NCBI GenBank assembly: GCA_023333565.1
Contig: JAJKFH010002315.1
Span: 558,001 to 622,000, forward strand
Source of the DNA: Puffinus mauretanicus
Taxonomy: Eukaryota; Chordata; Aves; Procellariiformes; Procellariidae
DNA: 64,000 nucleotides
Reading direction: 5' to 3'
Position numbers and translations under genes: made by a program. How positions within the stretch are numbered: position 1 is the first letter of the stretch; each line of letters opens with the position of its first letter. The notes below the pieces were generated by a model. That model had not been told where the DNA came from. It worked only from the letters and a program-made list of their open reading frames with translations, and did not search any database. This document shows positions 22,644-32,575 of the stretch, piece after piece.

Positions 22644-25129
22644 AACTGAAATTTTCTTAAGGCTACTCTGTAATTCCAGGACCAGAGGAATTGCCTCTCT
22701 CTGCAAGTGCGCCCACATTAACATTTTGGTGTTAAATCAGTATTAAAATACACCAGCTATGTATAGGCACATTATTTGCAAAATACGATCATTTATCGGT
22801 TTCCATTTTTGTTGAACTTGCTTTCCGGCCTGCGGTGGCTTCGCTTTGGATGAGCATGAGCAACCTCTCCCATTCCCCTCTGTAAGCCAGAGCCTGGGAG
22901 CCTGCCATCCCATCAGGGCGCCGAGCGGCAACACCAAACCCGGGCTCTGGCATCGGAGCGGGAATCGGTGAAAGAGAACGAAGGAGGAAATACCTTGGTA
23001 GTCAACAGTGGAGCGGCGAAGATGGAGACAACGTGCAGAAGTATTAAATACATCGTGGTAAGAAATGTATACTGAATTCAGCAGATGCCAGAGGCTCGCT
23101 CTCTAACATGCAGAAGAAGGAACCCCGCACCCAGGCGGACGGTTATCGCCTCCCACCGCAGCAAAGGACCGCAGGAATGTGGCGAAGGGCATTGCTGGCG
23201 CGGGGCCCCTCCAGACATCGGGTTGGGGCCGTGGAATTTTTCCAGAGTCTGAGGAAAAGTGAGTATACTTATTTTTCTGCTCCCTGTGTAGATAATGAAT
23301 GGACAGGTCTGATGCACTCTGGAAAGAGTATCAGGTTCTGAGAGTGGCAGGGAGTGCATCAGATATAAGGTCTGTTTGTGAAACAATGGGCTTTTGTGGC
23401 AATATTTCATGTTCCTACATCAAAGTCCACTATTCCTCTTCAGCCACTTCTAAAATAGGGTTTTGAGAATCGAGGGGAAGCCAATTTCTACGGAGGGGAG
23501 TTGTTTAAGGGGTATTTCAGGTGGTTTAGCCTTTTTTTCCCCATGAGAAAGCAAAGACAACACGAGTTACTAAAAGAGGTTTTTTTCTCACCATAGCCAA
23601 AATCCCACACGTTTGAAATTTGGACACAAGATAATCCGAAATGCGAAGAAAAGAGTTGAGCAGTCTGTACTCTAACTAGACTGTCACAACACCGTTTATC
23701 TGCAGGGTTCCCAGGAATCCCCTGCCCTGAGCAGCTCTTGGAGCTGATCTGTTTTCTGCTGAAGTGGTTGAGGGGGTGAAATTTCGGTTTCTATTGAGAA
23801 ATAGGTTTCAGCCTCTGTTCTGACTAAAGACGGCGCTGCTGGAACAGTGGTAAGCACTCTTCATTCTGGACTTCAGCAAAATACTATTATCAATAACATT
23901 AAAAAGCTATGTTTCAGCAGACAAATTGTTATGAAAGAAAACAATTGCGAGCATCTCCTGGCTGGTTCCAGCCCTGAGCCCAGGCTCCTTTTCCCATACC
24001 CTCCGTGTACCAGCCAGGCAGCCACCAATTTCTCCTCCCCTGCAAGGTTGAGAAGGGCACTTTATTCTTTTCAGGTGTCCTGCACTGGTTTATTTATGGT
24101 CTCACTTTCTTTCTTAGCACGAGAAATCCTAGCTTTTAGCCAGCTGTAAAGGATTGGCAAGACGCATTTGTAAGGGGAAAAAAATTAGCGACGCTTTATT
24201 CTTACCAACCTTTGCCCACCTTATTAGGCGGGGAATTTTCCAGTGTACTTAAATAAGCCCTGCAGCAGCCTCGGCATCTGACCCGTGAGCAGCGGTGTAC
24301 GAGGGCACTCAGTGCATTAGTCCAGAAACCAGCTGAAATGTGGTCACATCTGATAAACCTGGGCTCTGCCTTAGGAAAAACTTCCTGTCATGAATGAAAA
24401 GAAAAGGAAGACAGACTGGTATTTCTATTCTCAAGGGCTTTGGCAAAATCACAGCCACTCCACCTAAAAGGCCCAGGAGCCACCGCTTTTCTCGCAGTCC
24501 CTAACAAAGTCACCTTCTCCCATTCCAAAGCCGGTGTCGCGGTAGCAGGGATGGATAGGAGAGGTGCCCGGCAGTGCCCACCCGCGCAGCATCAGATCAA
24601 CCTGAAATGACGTTCAACAGCTACTGCTTCTGCACTGGAGCCCATTAACCCTCTAGCTGGATGCATCTCACTTTTTACAAATGTAAATGGCATGTTCAGA
24701 AAGAAACAGTTGTGCATCACTAGTTGGTCCTCTAGCTGTAAATTTGCACCCAGAAGCAGGGTGTCATTTTTTTGCTGGAAAAGCAAACTCAGGGCACAGG
24801 GAATGTGTTGCAGCAGCTTCATGAAGCCCAGGACCCCTGTGGGACCAAAACCAGGCAATGTTCAGCAGCATCGGATGGAGCCCATGGGGTCTGTCCTCAC
24901 CGCACAGCTCCTGCCTGGAGCCTGGCCCGCAGCGGACCAGGCTCTTGGTCATCAGAAAGGTGACGTGGGAAACATGCCAAGAGCTCAGTTTTGAAACAAA
25001 GAAGCGTGAAGGCCCTGGAAAAGTTGTTGCTTGAAAGAAAATTAACCTTTGGTTTATCAAAATGAAGTGTCAGATACCTTTATGCATATGCTAGAGAGAC
25101 TCTACCCTGCTTGGTTAATGGCAGGTTAT
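22644..25129. other. Unique noncoding sequence
   Basis: Mixed composition with GC-richer patches at 22830-23000 and 24780-24960. Open frames there overlap on both strands and look incidental. No repeat family, RNA or regulatory structure is recognised. Confidence 0.4.
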
Positions 25130-25440
25130 TCCTTTTCTTACGCTGTCAACTATTGTTACTGATTGTTAATAGCATTAATATTTCCATCGCTTAATTTATT
25201 TTATTAATCCCACTCAGGTTTACCATTACCAGCATATGAACTGTAAATAGCAATAATAATGCCATCAAGGTTAATATCAGTGATGCTGAAGGGTATTATG
25301 TAAAACACAGCCTGTGAGCGGCAGCGAGACAGGCGCCTATAAAACCTCGCCTGCGATAGCGGGGGGTGGGTTAAACAAAGGTCTCGCACAGATTTACGGA
25401 ATTGCGTTATCTTCTGGAAGAGGTGAAGATTTAATACCAA
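25130..25440. promoter_or_regulatory. Possible conserved noncoding element
   Basis: A dense run of TGTTA, TTAATA, AATAATAAT and CATCAAGG words lies at 25145-25280. It is followed by a GC-rich stretch containing CCTATAAAACC (TATA-like, about 25336-25346) and a G-run GGGGGGTGGG (about 25361-25370). No family match. The mix of AT-rich motif-dense DNA beside a CpG-rich segment at 25725-26170 is the reason for the call. A transcription start is not demonstrated. Confidence 0.25.
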
Positions 25441-25724
25441 AAGCCTCCTTTAAATTTCCTGTAATGTTCCTTTCTATCCCCCGACTGTAAAAATATAGCC
25501 AGAGAACATTCTTAAGGAACGGCGTTTTTATCTTAAATTATTAAAAGTCTAATGGTGGTTTCAGTTTTCTTCTAAAAGCAAAGGCAATGGAAACAGACAA
25601 TTTGTCAACTTTTAAATCACAATATGCAGGTGTTAGGGTGATTGCAAACAGTGCAAGGAAAAGCTCTGTGTAAGAGAGCACAGGACAAACAAAATTACGG
25701 ATGTTCCCCTGAAAGCCTGACGCC
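25441..25724. other. AT-rich spacer
   Basis: Unique AT-rich sequence between the motif-dense block and the CpG-rich segment. Nothing is recognised. Confidence 0.4.
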
Positions 25725-26170
25725 AAATGCCGGGGTGGGAAGGGGGAGGCGGCCGACCCAGGGGCTCGCACCCACGGTCCTGTGCAGGCAGCAGACCCTA
25801 CTCACTTGGGGTTTTGTAAATACTTCAGCTGCCGGGGGCACAGCTGCCGTCTGGTACCCCCGAGGGGGCTGTGCTGCCGGCCGGCCAGCGCCAGCAGGAC
25901 CGGGGGGGACCCATTGCCCGCACGCCGGCCGGGGAGGGCTGCGTGCGGGACGCACTGTCGTGGGGCTGCGTTTTCAAATATCGGCGGTGGCTCTGGGGGC
26001 CTCACATGGCAGCGTCACCTGAGGCACCTGAAAAGGCCCCGCGAAGCAGCGTGTGGGGGCAGGTCCCACAGGGGGACCCTGACGAGCGAAACACCCGCAG
26101 CACCGGCCATGCCGGACGCTGAGCCCACGAACCACGCCGAGCCCCGCTAGCAGGGTGTGCGGGGGCATTT
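25725..26170. promoter_or_regulatory. CpG-island-like segment
   Basis: About 450 bases are GC-rich with many CpG dinucleotides, including repeated CCGGCCGG words (25880-25935). It is the longest CpG-dense segment in the window. Open frames run through it on both strands (25642-26022 and 25782-26150 on +, 25695-25955 on -) because stop codons are rare, and none shows a recognisable domain. In vertebrates such segments are often unmethylated promoters, so a noncoding-RNA promoter or an orphan CpG island is possible. No exon or splice site can be assigned. Confidence 0.5.
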
Positions 26171-27040
26171 CTGGACACTATTCTTAAATAAGTCCGGGCT
26201 AGCTCTGCACAATCAGGTGTTTGGGCACGTACCGTGGTTGACCGAGGAGAGCAGCGGTCCCGTCAGCAGTAAGCACACCCGTGTTATTTACTCCCTCGGA
26301 AACAAAAATAAATCTGCTAGCTAAAGGTTTATCAGCAATTAAAAGGCCAAAATATCTTTATGCAAACTATGGTTCTCACAACTGGCAGTCTCGTGGCACA
26401 GTGAGGGGACGCAGGTCCTACGTGTTTATCACCATGACGCAGACGTAGCCCGGCGCAGGGTACCAGGGCGCGTTGGTGTCCCTTCTCCCGCAGGTGAGTC
26501 CATGGGCCAAGGCAGTGACAGCCAGAGGGGAACCACCCAGGGACATCCCCCTTATGGGCCTGGCAACCTGAGGAAATACTTGCAAATGCAGCTTTGGAAA
26601 AAAGGGAGTAAAGAAGATTCAAGAATGAGAATTTAAATCCTATAGGAATTCCAGGAGAATACGGAAGCTGCTAGTAAAGAGGCCATTCAACACAGGAGTT
26701 GAGGGAAATCTGGAGAAAGGGCTCTGTTTGTCCCTCTGGGATGGATTTCTGCAGGTAAAGAACACAGCAGCTTCCTGCGCCCGGACAGGGTGATTTAGTA
26801 TTCACACCACTTTATTTGAGAGGAATTTGTAAAAGAGTTGGAGCTATAAAATACTTTTCTGTTCATTTTTCATGGATGCTGCTGCAGAGGTTGCAGAAGT
26901 CTGCCAGGGCAGAGAATGGAAAAGGACGTTTGCCATGGAGGAAGGCTTTGACCTGCGGTGGGAAGTGGCCCGCCGACACAGACCCTCCTTTCTTTGTTAC
27001 ATCTGCCTTGCCTTCCTCGAAGAATTAAATTAGATATACA
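26171..27040. other. Unique noncoding sequence
   Basis: Contains CTTTATGCAAACTATGG near 26355, which includes an octamer-like ATGCAAA word. GC-rich DNA at 26380-26560. No coding region or repeat is recognised. Confidence 0.4.
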
Positions 27041-27113
27041 AGAGGGAAAGAGAGAGGGAGAGGGGGAGAGAGGGAGAGAGGGAGGGCAAGGGAGGGAGGG
27101 ACGAGAAAAAAGG
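27041..27113 (+). repeat. Purine-only GA-rich tract with many G-runs
   Basis: The + strand is almost purely A and G, with GAGGGA-type units and at least eight runs of three or more G separated by one to nine bases. Several neighbours lie within seven bases, so the tract meets the common G-quadruplex pattern. Polypurine mirror-like content also allows intramolecular triplex formation. Structure in the cell is an inference. Confidence 0.8.
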
Positions 27114-27227
27114 CTCAGGCAGGAATATATTTCCTATGTCTGGATAAGGGGAAGGATTCGAGGTAATTGCTTGCTTTTCTCATTGTTCTCAGCTGCCAAG
27201 CAGAGATTCATAGAGTGTCTGCAGAGA
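27114..27227. other. Unique spacer between purine and pyrimidine tracts
   Basis: Complex sequence with no recognised motif, separating an R-tract from a Y-tract on the same strand. Confidence 0.4.
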
Positions 27228-27330
27228 TCTCTCTCTTTTTTCTTTTCCTTCTAATTCTTCACACACACCCCCGAACCCCCATCTACCCCGATCCCTATCC
27301 CTCCCCTTCCTCCTGCTTATTCCACCCCAG
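27228..27330 (+). repeat. Pyrimidine-rich tract
   Basis: A T/C-rich run interrupted by a short (AC)n and a few A or G residues, ending in C-rich sequence and then A9. Together with the purine tract 115 bases upstream it gives opposite strand biases on one strand, so partial pairing of the two tracts in single-stranded DNA or RNA is conceivable. Confidence 0.6.
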
Positions 27331-29035
27331 GAAAAAAAAAGTAATTTGTCTGTTTTATTTATGATGCAATGAAGGTATGCTGAACGCATCGGGATAACCT
27401 GACACTGGTCAAACTATCTGTCAGCAAAGAAGAACTGCCTTCATACTCCAACGAGTGCATAATTTAACCATTTCTCTACCAGAGGGCAATGCGAGACCAT
27501 CCATTTAAAACAAGAGGGTTTGTCACTGCTCCCTTCACAATAAAACCCAGTTTTGTTGCACCCTGGCAAAAACTAGCATTTGACGTGTTTTCAATCACTC
27601 CTTTATCTTCTCACTTTCGCTAGTCATATACAGATTGTCTGCATGTAATAAAACTTCTACTTGGAAAAATAGAAAATGATTTGAGATATTCATATGAAAG
27701 CCAGGTCCCAAAACAAGATGGAACACACAAATCTGCCAGCTATGAAACCAATTCAGGATGGATTTAGGACCCAGATAGATCCAGACAATTGGATGCTGAG
27801 TATGGGGAAGAAATAGTAATGCCTCAGGTCTGAAAGAAGTACATATAATCCTATCCTCCTGATGCACAGGGAGGCAATGGCTTCAGCTTGGAAAGAAAAT
27901 GCAACCCATCCAGCAAGCAGGGTAAAAGGGAAATGTGAGCTAAGGGAGGAGAGAGAAAGCCAGAGAGAAAAAATGAAAATATTAGCAAATAATATTCCAA
28001 AATATTTGAAATGTGAACCAAGAATAAAAAAAAAAAATTAACTGCATAAGGGCTTTTTTTAAATTTAAAAAACCAAACCAAACAAACAAAAATAATCTGT
28101 GCAAGCTCTGTTGAAATAGGATGGAGCAAACAAGGGAAAGGAATTACTAGTTGCGTTCCACCATTTTAAATTAGTCACAATATTTTCTCCTCACTCCTGA
28201 TACGGCGCAGCAGGAAGCATGCACGACAGCACGCTGGCAAAGCGAGTTGCCAAAGGAGCCATTTCCCGGCACAGACTTTGCCAGCAGCTCCCACCACGCC
28301 GTGCCCCGCTGGCATCCCCACCGCGGCCGAGAGGACGGGACGTTTGGCAGCAACTGCAGGCAGCTCCCCGCATCCCCCGCAGCTCTGCCATTAGCTAGGG
28401 CAACTCTTGATACCAGACAGAAAAAGACACGCCGAGTTTTAACAGTTAGATTTTTTCTTTCATCGTAAAAACCAATACGCAGGATTTGGCCCAGAACTGC
28501 GAGTCCTCGCAGTGTGAAGCCCTACCGGGCAAGATTGCCTGAATACGTGGGATTTAAGCACACTGAAAATATTCTGATGTTTAATAACGGACAGCAGAAA
28601 GTATTAAAAAAAAAAAAAAAAGATTTGCAATATAATGCAATGCGTGCAACAGGGATCAGGGAAGGAACTCCAGGAAATAAGGGGTTTGACGAATAGCTCC
28701 TGCTCGTGATCTTATTTATTTCTGATACACACCAGCACTTGCCTTCACACTGTTAGCAAGCAGGAAAAGATTTTATGAATGGGAATATCTATAGCAAGAG
28801 GGAACGTAAAATGGAAGGGAGATAATGGGAAGGGTCGGGTCAAAGCCAAGAGGCGGTCCCCGGGACAGGCGAGTGACAGCCGCCACCGCAGGCCACCCTT
28901 GCCGGTCGCCCCGGGACGGGGATGCTGGCAGCCCCGCGCCATGTCCAGGGCCACCCGCCTCCTCAAGCTCTCCTCCTGCTGCTGGGCTGCTTTTATTGAC
29001 CATTTTTGGAAGCAGGGATTGCAAAATCAAAATCT
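27331..29035. other. Unique noncoding sequence
   Basis: AT-rich with an A16 run at 28606-28621, an A12 run near 28027-28038 and (CCAAA)-like words at 28070-28090. CpG-rich patches lie at 28200-28390 and 28850-28960, where frames overlap on both strands. No gene or repeat family is recognised. Confidence 0.4.
28606..28621. repeat. A16 homopolymer
   Basis: Sixteen A residues, preceded by TATT. No recognisable retroposed sequence lies upstream, so it is not called a retrocopy tail. Confidence 0.85.
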
Positions 29036-30960
29036 GGTTTTATTCTGCGTTACTGAGAAATCAGCATTTGGAATTGACGTATATTTTTCTTTGTGAGACT
29101 ATTTAGGAGTCAATCATGACAGCTATATTGCATACTTACCTATAACTATACATGTATGAAAGACACATTAAGATAAAAACAAATATATTTGGCAAAACAT
29201 AAAAATAAAGACATATTTTGGACATGGGGAATCAATTTATAAAAGAAGAGATTCTCTAGTAGATATATCAAAAAAAGACACATAATGTTGTTTGTCCTGT
29301 TGTTCGGGAAATCCCACATCTGCACAAAAATGATGAACATTCATGTGTCTTTCACACAAAAATTGCTCCATAATAATTACTATACTTGGGAACAGTCCAT
29401 TTTACTTTCTTGTTCAGCTTTATTTTTTTCACTACCAAATGAAGAAATAACATGAAATTACAACGACCAGCCAAGCTCCTTTTAATTCACAACCATTTTA
29501 AAATATGAAAATACAAATCTAGATAAATCCAGCAAGCTTTGATTTTATTGTCAAATTGCAACTAAAATTAAAATGAGTTAAAGCAATTTAAATTTGTTAA
29601 GAAAAAGCTACAATGAGATTGAAATATTCTGTGCCTGTTTTTAACTTGAACCCATTTTTTAAGGCTGAGTTACAAACCTGAAAACAGGATCTTAATACCT
29701 GAAACAGTTGCGTTAATTTAAACGTAGGAGCCCAAATAACATCATTATAATTCTGAACAGGTTGTTTTATCTCCTCAAATCCAGAGTAAAAACCTACTAA
29801 AATAAAATTACAAGAGTCTTTTCAACAGACAAGCCCCTTCAAAAGAAACTGTACAGTTCTGCAACCTGATTTGTGTTACGGATTTTGAAGTGTTCATAAT
29901 TTGTATTTGCGAAACAAGCTGGATTATTACAGCGGGGGAGATCATATCAGTTTACCGTCTGCCTGAGTTTCCTACAGAAATCTGACAACCCTCCTCCATG
30001 AGCCCCTCTTTAAGTAATTGCTCTGCCATTTTGTTGTTGCTTCTTTTTCACCTGCCTCGGCCCCAGAGAGCCCAAACCACCCATTTAAAAATAGATTGGA
30101 ATGTCCCAAAACAAAATTTGCTATTAACAACATTTCTACCGTCCCTCCTCAGCATAAAGCGGAGGCGCGTATATGCTGATGTAAGGGAATTTGTTTCAAA
30201 TCAGTAATATTTTATTTAACTAGAGACTTAGAGCAGATGAAAATCATACTTTGTAAAATGAAAGAATTCCCATTCCATTTCAAAATACTAAAATTTTAAA
30301 AGAAAAGTAGAAAAAATTTGCAGAGAAAAACAAATTAAAAAGGAAAGAAAGAATAAAACAGGTAGCCAAAAGAAACTTTAAAAATAAATTCACAATTCTC
30401 ATTAGCAATGTAAAAATTATTTGGATTACAGAATTCTGTAATATCCAGACCTACATTTTTGAGAGTTGGCTTTATGGTCAATGGATATTTTCGTTTACAT
30501 GCTCCTTTGGTGTAATAAAACCAACGAATAAAATGCAAGTCCTATTAAAACTGAAACGCATCTGCAAGTTTTTTTTCCACCTTTGAGGAGTTATGGGCAT
30601 AGGAATGTGCATGACCATTTTCTACACTGTTTTAAAATAACTGTAAACAATTTCTATAATGTATTTTCAATGGGAGCTTGTTAGTAATAAGAGATTTTTT
30701 TCCCACAAACTCCAGAATACTTAATACCTAAACTGTTTTATCATTTGGCTGCTGAGTATTTATTTATCACAGACATGTACTTTAGAGCTTCACACGGAGA
30801 GATCCCAATATTTCTCTGGGCTGAGCTCTTTGTAAGTCTATTCCTTTCTCATATATAAGCATGAAAGAAATACAGTTGAAATAAATACTAGTTTTCAAAT
30901 ACTGTGATAGTTAATACTTCGGTGGCTACAGACTAACAATAATTTAGTGTATTTGCCTCA
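29036..30960. other. Long AT-rich unique sequence
   Basis: About 1.9 kb of complex AT-rich DNA with no repeat family. TCAATCATGACAG at 29110-29122 joins a PBX-like TCAATCA with a MEIS-type TGACAG word. No coding frame is supported. Part of the stretch may be conserved noncoding DNA, but composition alone could explain it. Confidence 0.4.
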
Positions 30961-31879
30961 CTCTGTTGTAGGTGTCTCCCTTTTTCGGATGGTGGTTTAA
31001 TGAAGTCATTTGCCTCTCTCATCCCCAATGCTATTAAATTTTAAACCAGCCACGGAGCCTTTCCTTTTTTCACCCTTTTTTATTATTACCATCCGTTACC
31101 GCAGCGCGCCAGACCCCCGTGCCCCGGTACCCTCCATCCTTCCAGCCGCCCCAGCCCGGCCCTCCCGCTCCCCACTGTTTTTTTTTCCTTCTCCTTAAAT
31201 CTCAGCTGCTCTTTCAGCTGGCCTCATGCACTACAAGGGAATAATTTGCTTTCATAATTTAAATTTTTTTTATATACACACTCCTGTTTTGTCGGGGGGA
31301 TGCGGCGCGGGATGCAGGCAGCCTGCGCTGCCGGCGGCGGTTCGTGGATGGCGAGTGCCCTCTGCAGGGAAAAGCACCCCCAGCCCAGCCAGGGAAAACA
31401 CCCGCAGAAGTAGGAGAAAACAGAAGCAAATCAACTCCTCCATTACTATTTTTTTTACTCATTTAATTATTACACAATACATCAGTGCTGGTAGACGCAG
31501 GGAGAGCTGCTGGACCCCTGAGCTGAATTTTCCTACAAAGCCCAAAGCTGTTCCGGTCCCACCCCACCGCCACGGCTCGTCCCAGTCCGGCTGCCGGGGC
31601 AGCCGTGTTAAATACAGAAGCAGATAGAAGAAGAATTTTCATTTGCAAGGTAATGTTTTATGGCAGGCTCTAAAAATCCCTGCCACGTATTTCGGAGCGC
31701 AGACGTGCAGGATTAATTCCTGCCTCTCTTTGCAGCAGAGCTGCGCAGGATGGAATTTTTATTGTTTTTTTTTCCCAAAAATAAGCTCTTTAGGAAGTTC
31801 CAAATCAAGTCCTGTTCAGACACCTGTCCAGAATGACGGCACTCGCTATACGCGGTGCGCACTGCTCACTCTCCATTTC
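30961..31879. other. Unique noncoding sequence with short GC-rich patches
   Basis: GC-rich, CpG-containing patches at 31095-31180, 31300-31400 and 31550-31610 alternate with T-rich sequence. Open frames on both strands are incidental. No repeat is recognised. Confidence 0.4.
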
Positions 31880-31966
31880 AAATAGCAAATTCTGATTTAG
31901 TTTGTATATATATATTGATAAAATCAATGCAAAACATTGGCCAGGAGAAAGCTATAATGGCAGATT

Positions 31967-31988
31967 AAAAAAAAAAAAAAAAAAAAAA
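31967..31988. repeat. A22 homopolymer
   Basis: Twenty-two A residues, the longest A run in the window, inside the enhancer-like block. No target duplication or retroposed sequence is evident upstream. Confidence 0.9.
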
Positions 31989-32017
31989 CAAAGAGAACAC
32001 TTTTAAGGCAAGTCTCT

Positions 32018-32094
32018 AACCGGGCGCCTGCGAGACCTTTGAAAGGCAGTGCAATATAAGGCATCCTGAATGCCTTTTAATCAAAGGCCCGGTT
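32018..32094. repeat. Nested inverted repeat with alternative pairing
   Basis: AACCGGG (32018-32024) pairs with CCCGGTT (32088-32094). Inside it, CCTTTGA (32036-32042) pairs with TCAAAGG (32081-32087), and AAGGCA (32043-32048) pairs with TGCCTT (32071-32076). A second AAGGCA at 32058-32063 can pair with the same TGCCTT, leaving a 7-base loop, so two foldings compete. About 20 base pairs are possible in total, with an 11-base bulge on the left. The bulge is unlike a typical microRNA precursor. The facing TCF/LEF-type words offer a simpler explanation. Confidence 0.7.
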
Positions 32095-32470
32095 CCGCGC
32101 GGGGACCCAGCTGCCTTGTATATCACAAGCCATGATTCCTTTCCCCGAACGCAGACGTGTGTATTGCAGAAGAGGGTGGGATTAGGGAAAAAAACGTTCT
32201 CTAAAGGGAAAGCATTTCAAAAGACGTCATGAAATGAGAATTTACTAGTCTTTTCCAAGAGCTAATAATGCCTGCGCAGCACAATAGGCATCGCTCACTG
32301 TGCCACAGACAGGACTTGCAGACTCCTTTTTGTCCCTCCCCCCCCTTTAAGAATATAGCTTATGCAAACCTCACCACAGACTTTTCCTTGAGATTGTATA
32401 TCAGAGCAGCAGGGGGGCTGATGAAGTGCTCATTTTTTTACATCAGTCTTATAAATTGCTCTCCCCATTA

Positions 32471-32490
32471 ATTGTTTCCATGGAAACAAT
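32471..32490. promoter_or_regulatory. Perfect 20-bp palindrome with SOX-type ends and X-box-like core
   Basis: ATTGTT at the left end faces AACAAT at the right end, a head-to-head SOX-type pair. The centre is GTTTCCATGGAAAC, which resembles the RFX X-box (GTTGCCATGGCAAC) with one symmetrical mismatch in each half-site. Flanks do not extend the symmetry. A dimeric binding site is the natural reading; no transposon end is recognised. Confidence 0.6.
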
Positions 32491-32547
32491 GCATTTGGCT
32501 TGTATGGGGATCCTGAAATATTTTTAATGGGATTCTTAAAAATGTGC

Positions 32548-32574
32548 AGGAGGCGGGTGGGGGGTAGGGTAGGT
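32548..32574 (+). repeat. G-rich run
   Basis: GGAGGCGGGTGGGGGGTAGG is followed by GTAGG. Only three clear G3 runs are separated by loops, so it is borderline for a G-quadruplex. Confidence 0.5.
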
Positions 32575-32575
32575 G

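Larger units (their letters stand above)
31880..32575. promoter_or_regulatory. Candidate enhancer-like block, strongest in the window
   Basis: The block holds several independent ordered signals. ATTGAT/ATCAAT dyad at 31914-31928. A nested inverted repeat at 32018-32094 has TTCAAAGG-type and ATCAAAGG TCF/LEF-type words on facing arms. GACGTCAT (CRE-like) lies near 32223. TTATGCAAAC (octamer-like) lies near 32360. A perfect 20-base palindrome at 32471-32490 contains inverted SOX-type words. These families bind such words in developmental enhancers. No known element or repeat family is recognised, and activity is inferred from motif content only. Confidence 0.4.

Noticed and set aside
25642..26170. 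Open frames across the CpG-rich segment
   Set aside because: Both strands are open and translations are rich in Pro, Gly, Arg and Ala without domain resemblance, so composition explains them.
28470..28500. CAGGATTTGGCCC word like the end of a sauropsid repeat
   Set aside because: Only about 15 bases match, with no supporting flank.
29960..29990. MIR-like TGCCTGAGTTTCCTACAG
   Set aside because: The match is short and not followed by the expected AAAATGGGGATAAT part.
32050..32076. Resemblance to miR-124 (TAAGGCA...TGAATGCC)
   Set aside because: The seed base after AAGGCA differs, the middle is shorter, and the local inverted repeat explains the similarity. The precursor arm arrangement does not fit.
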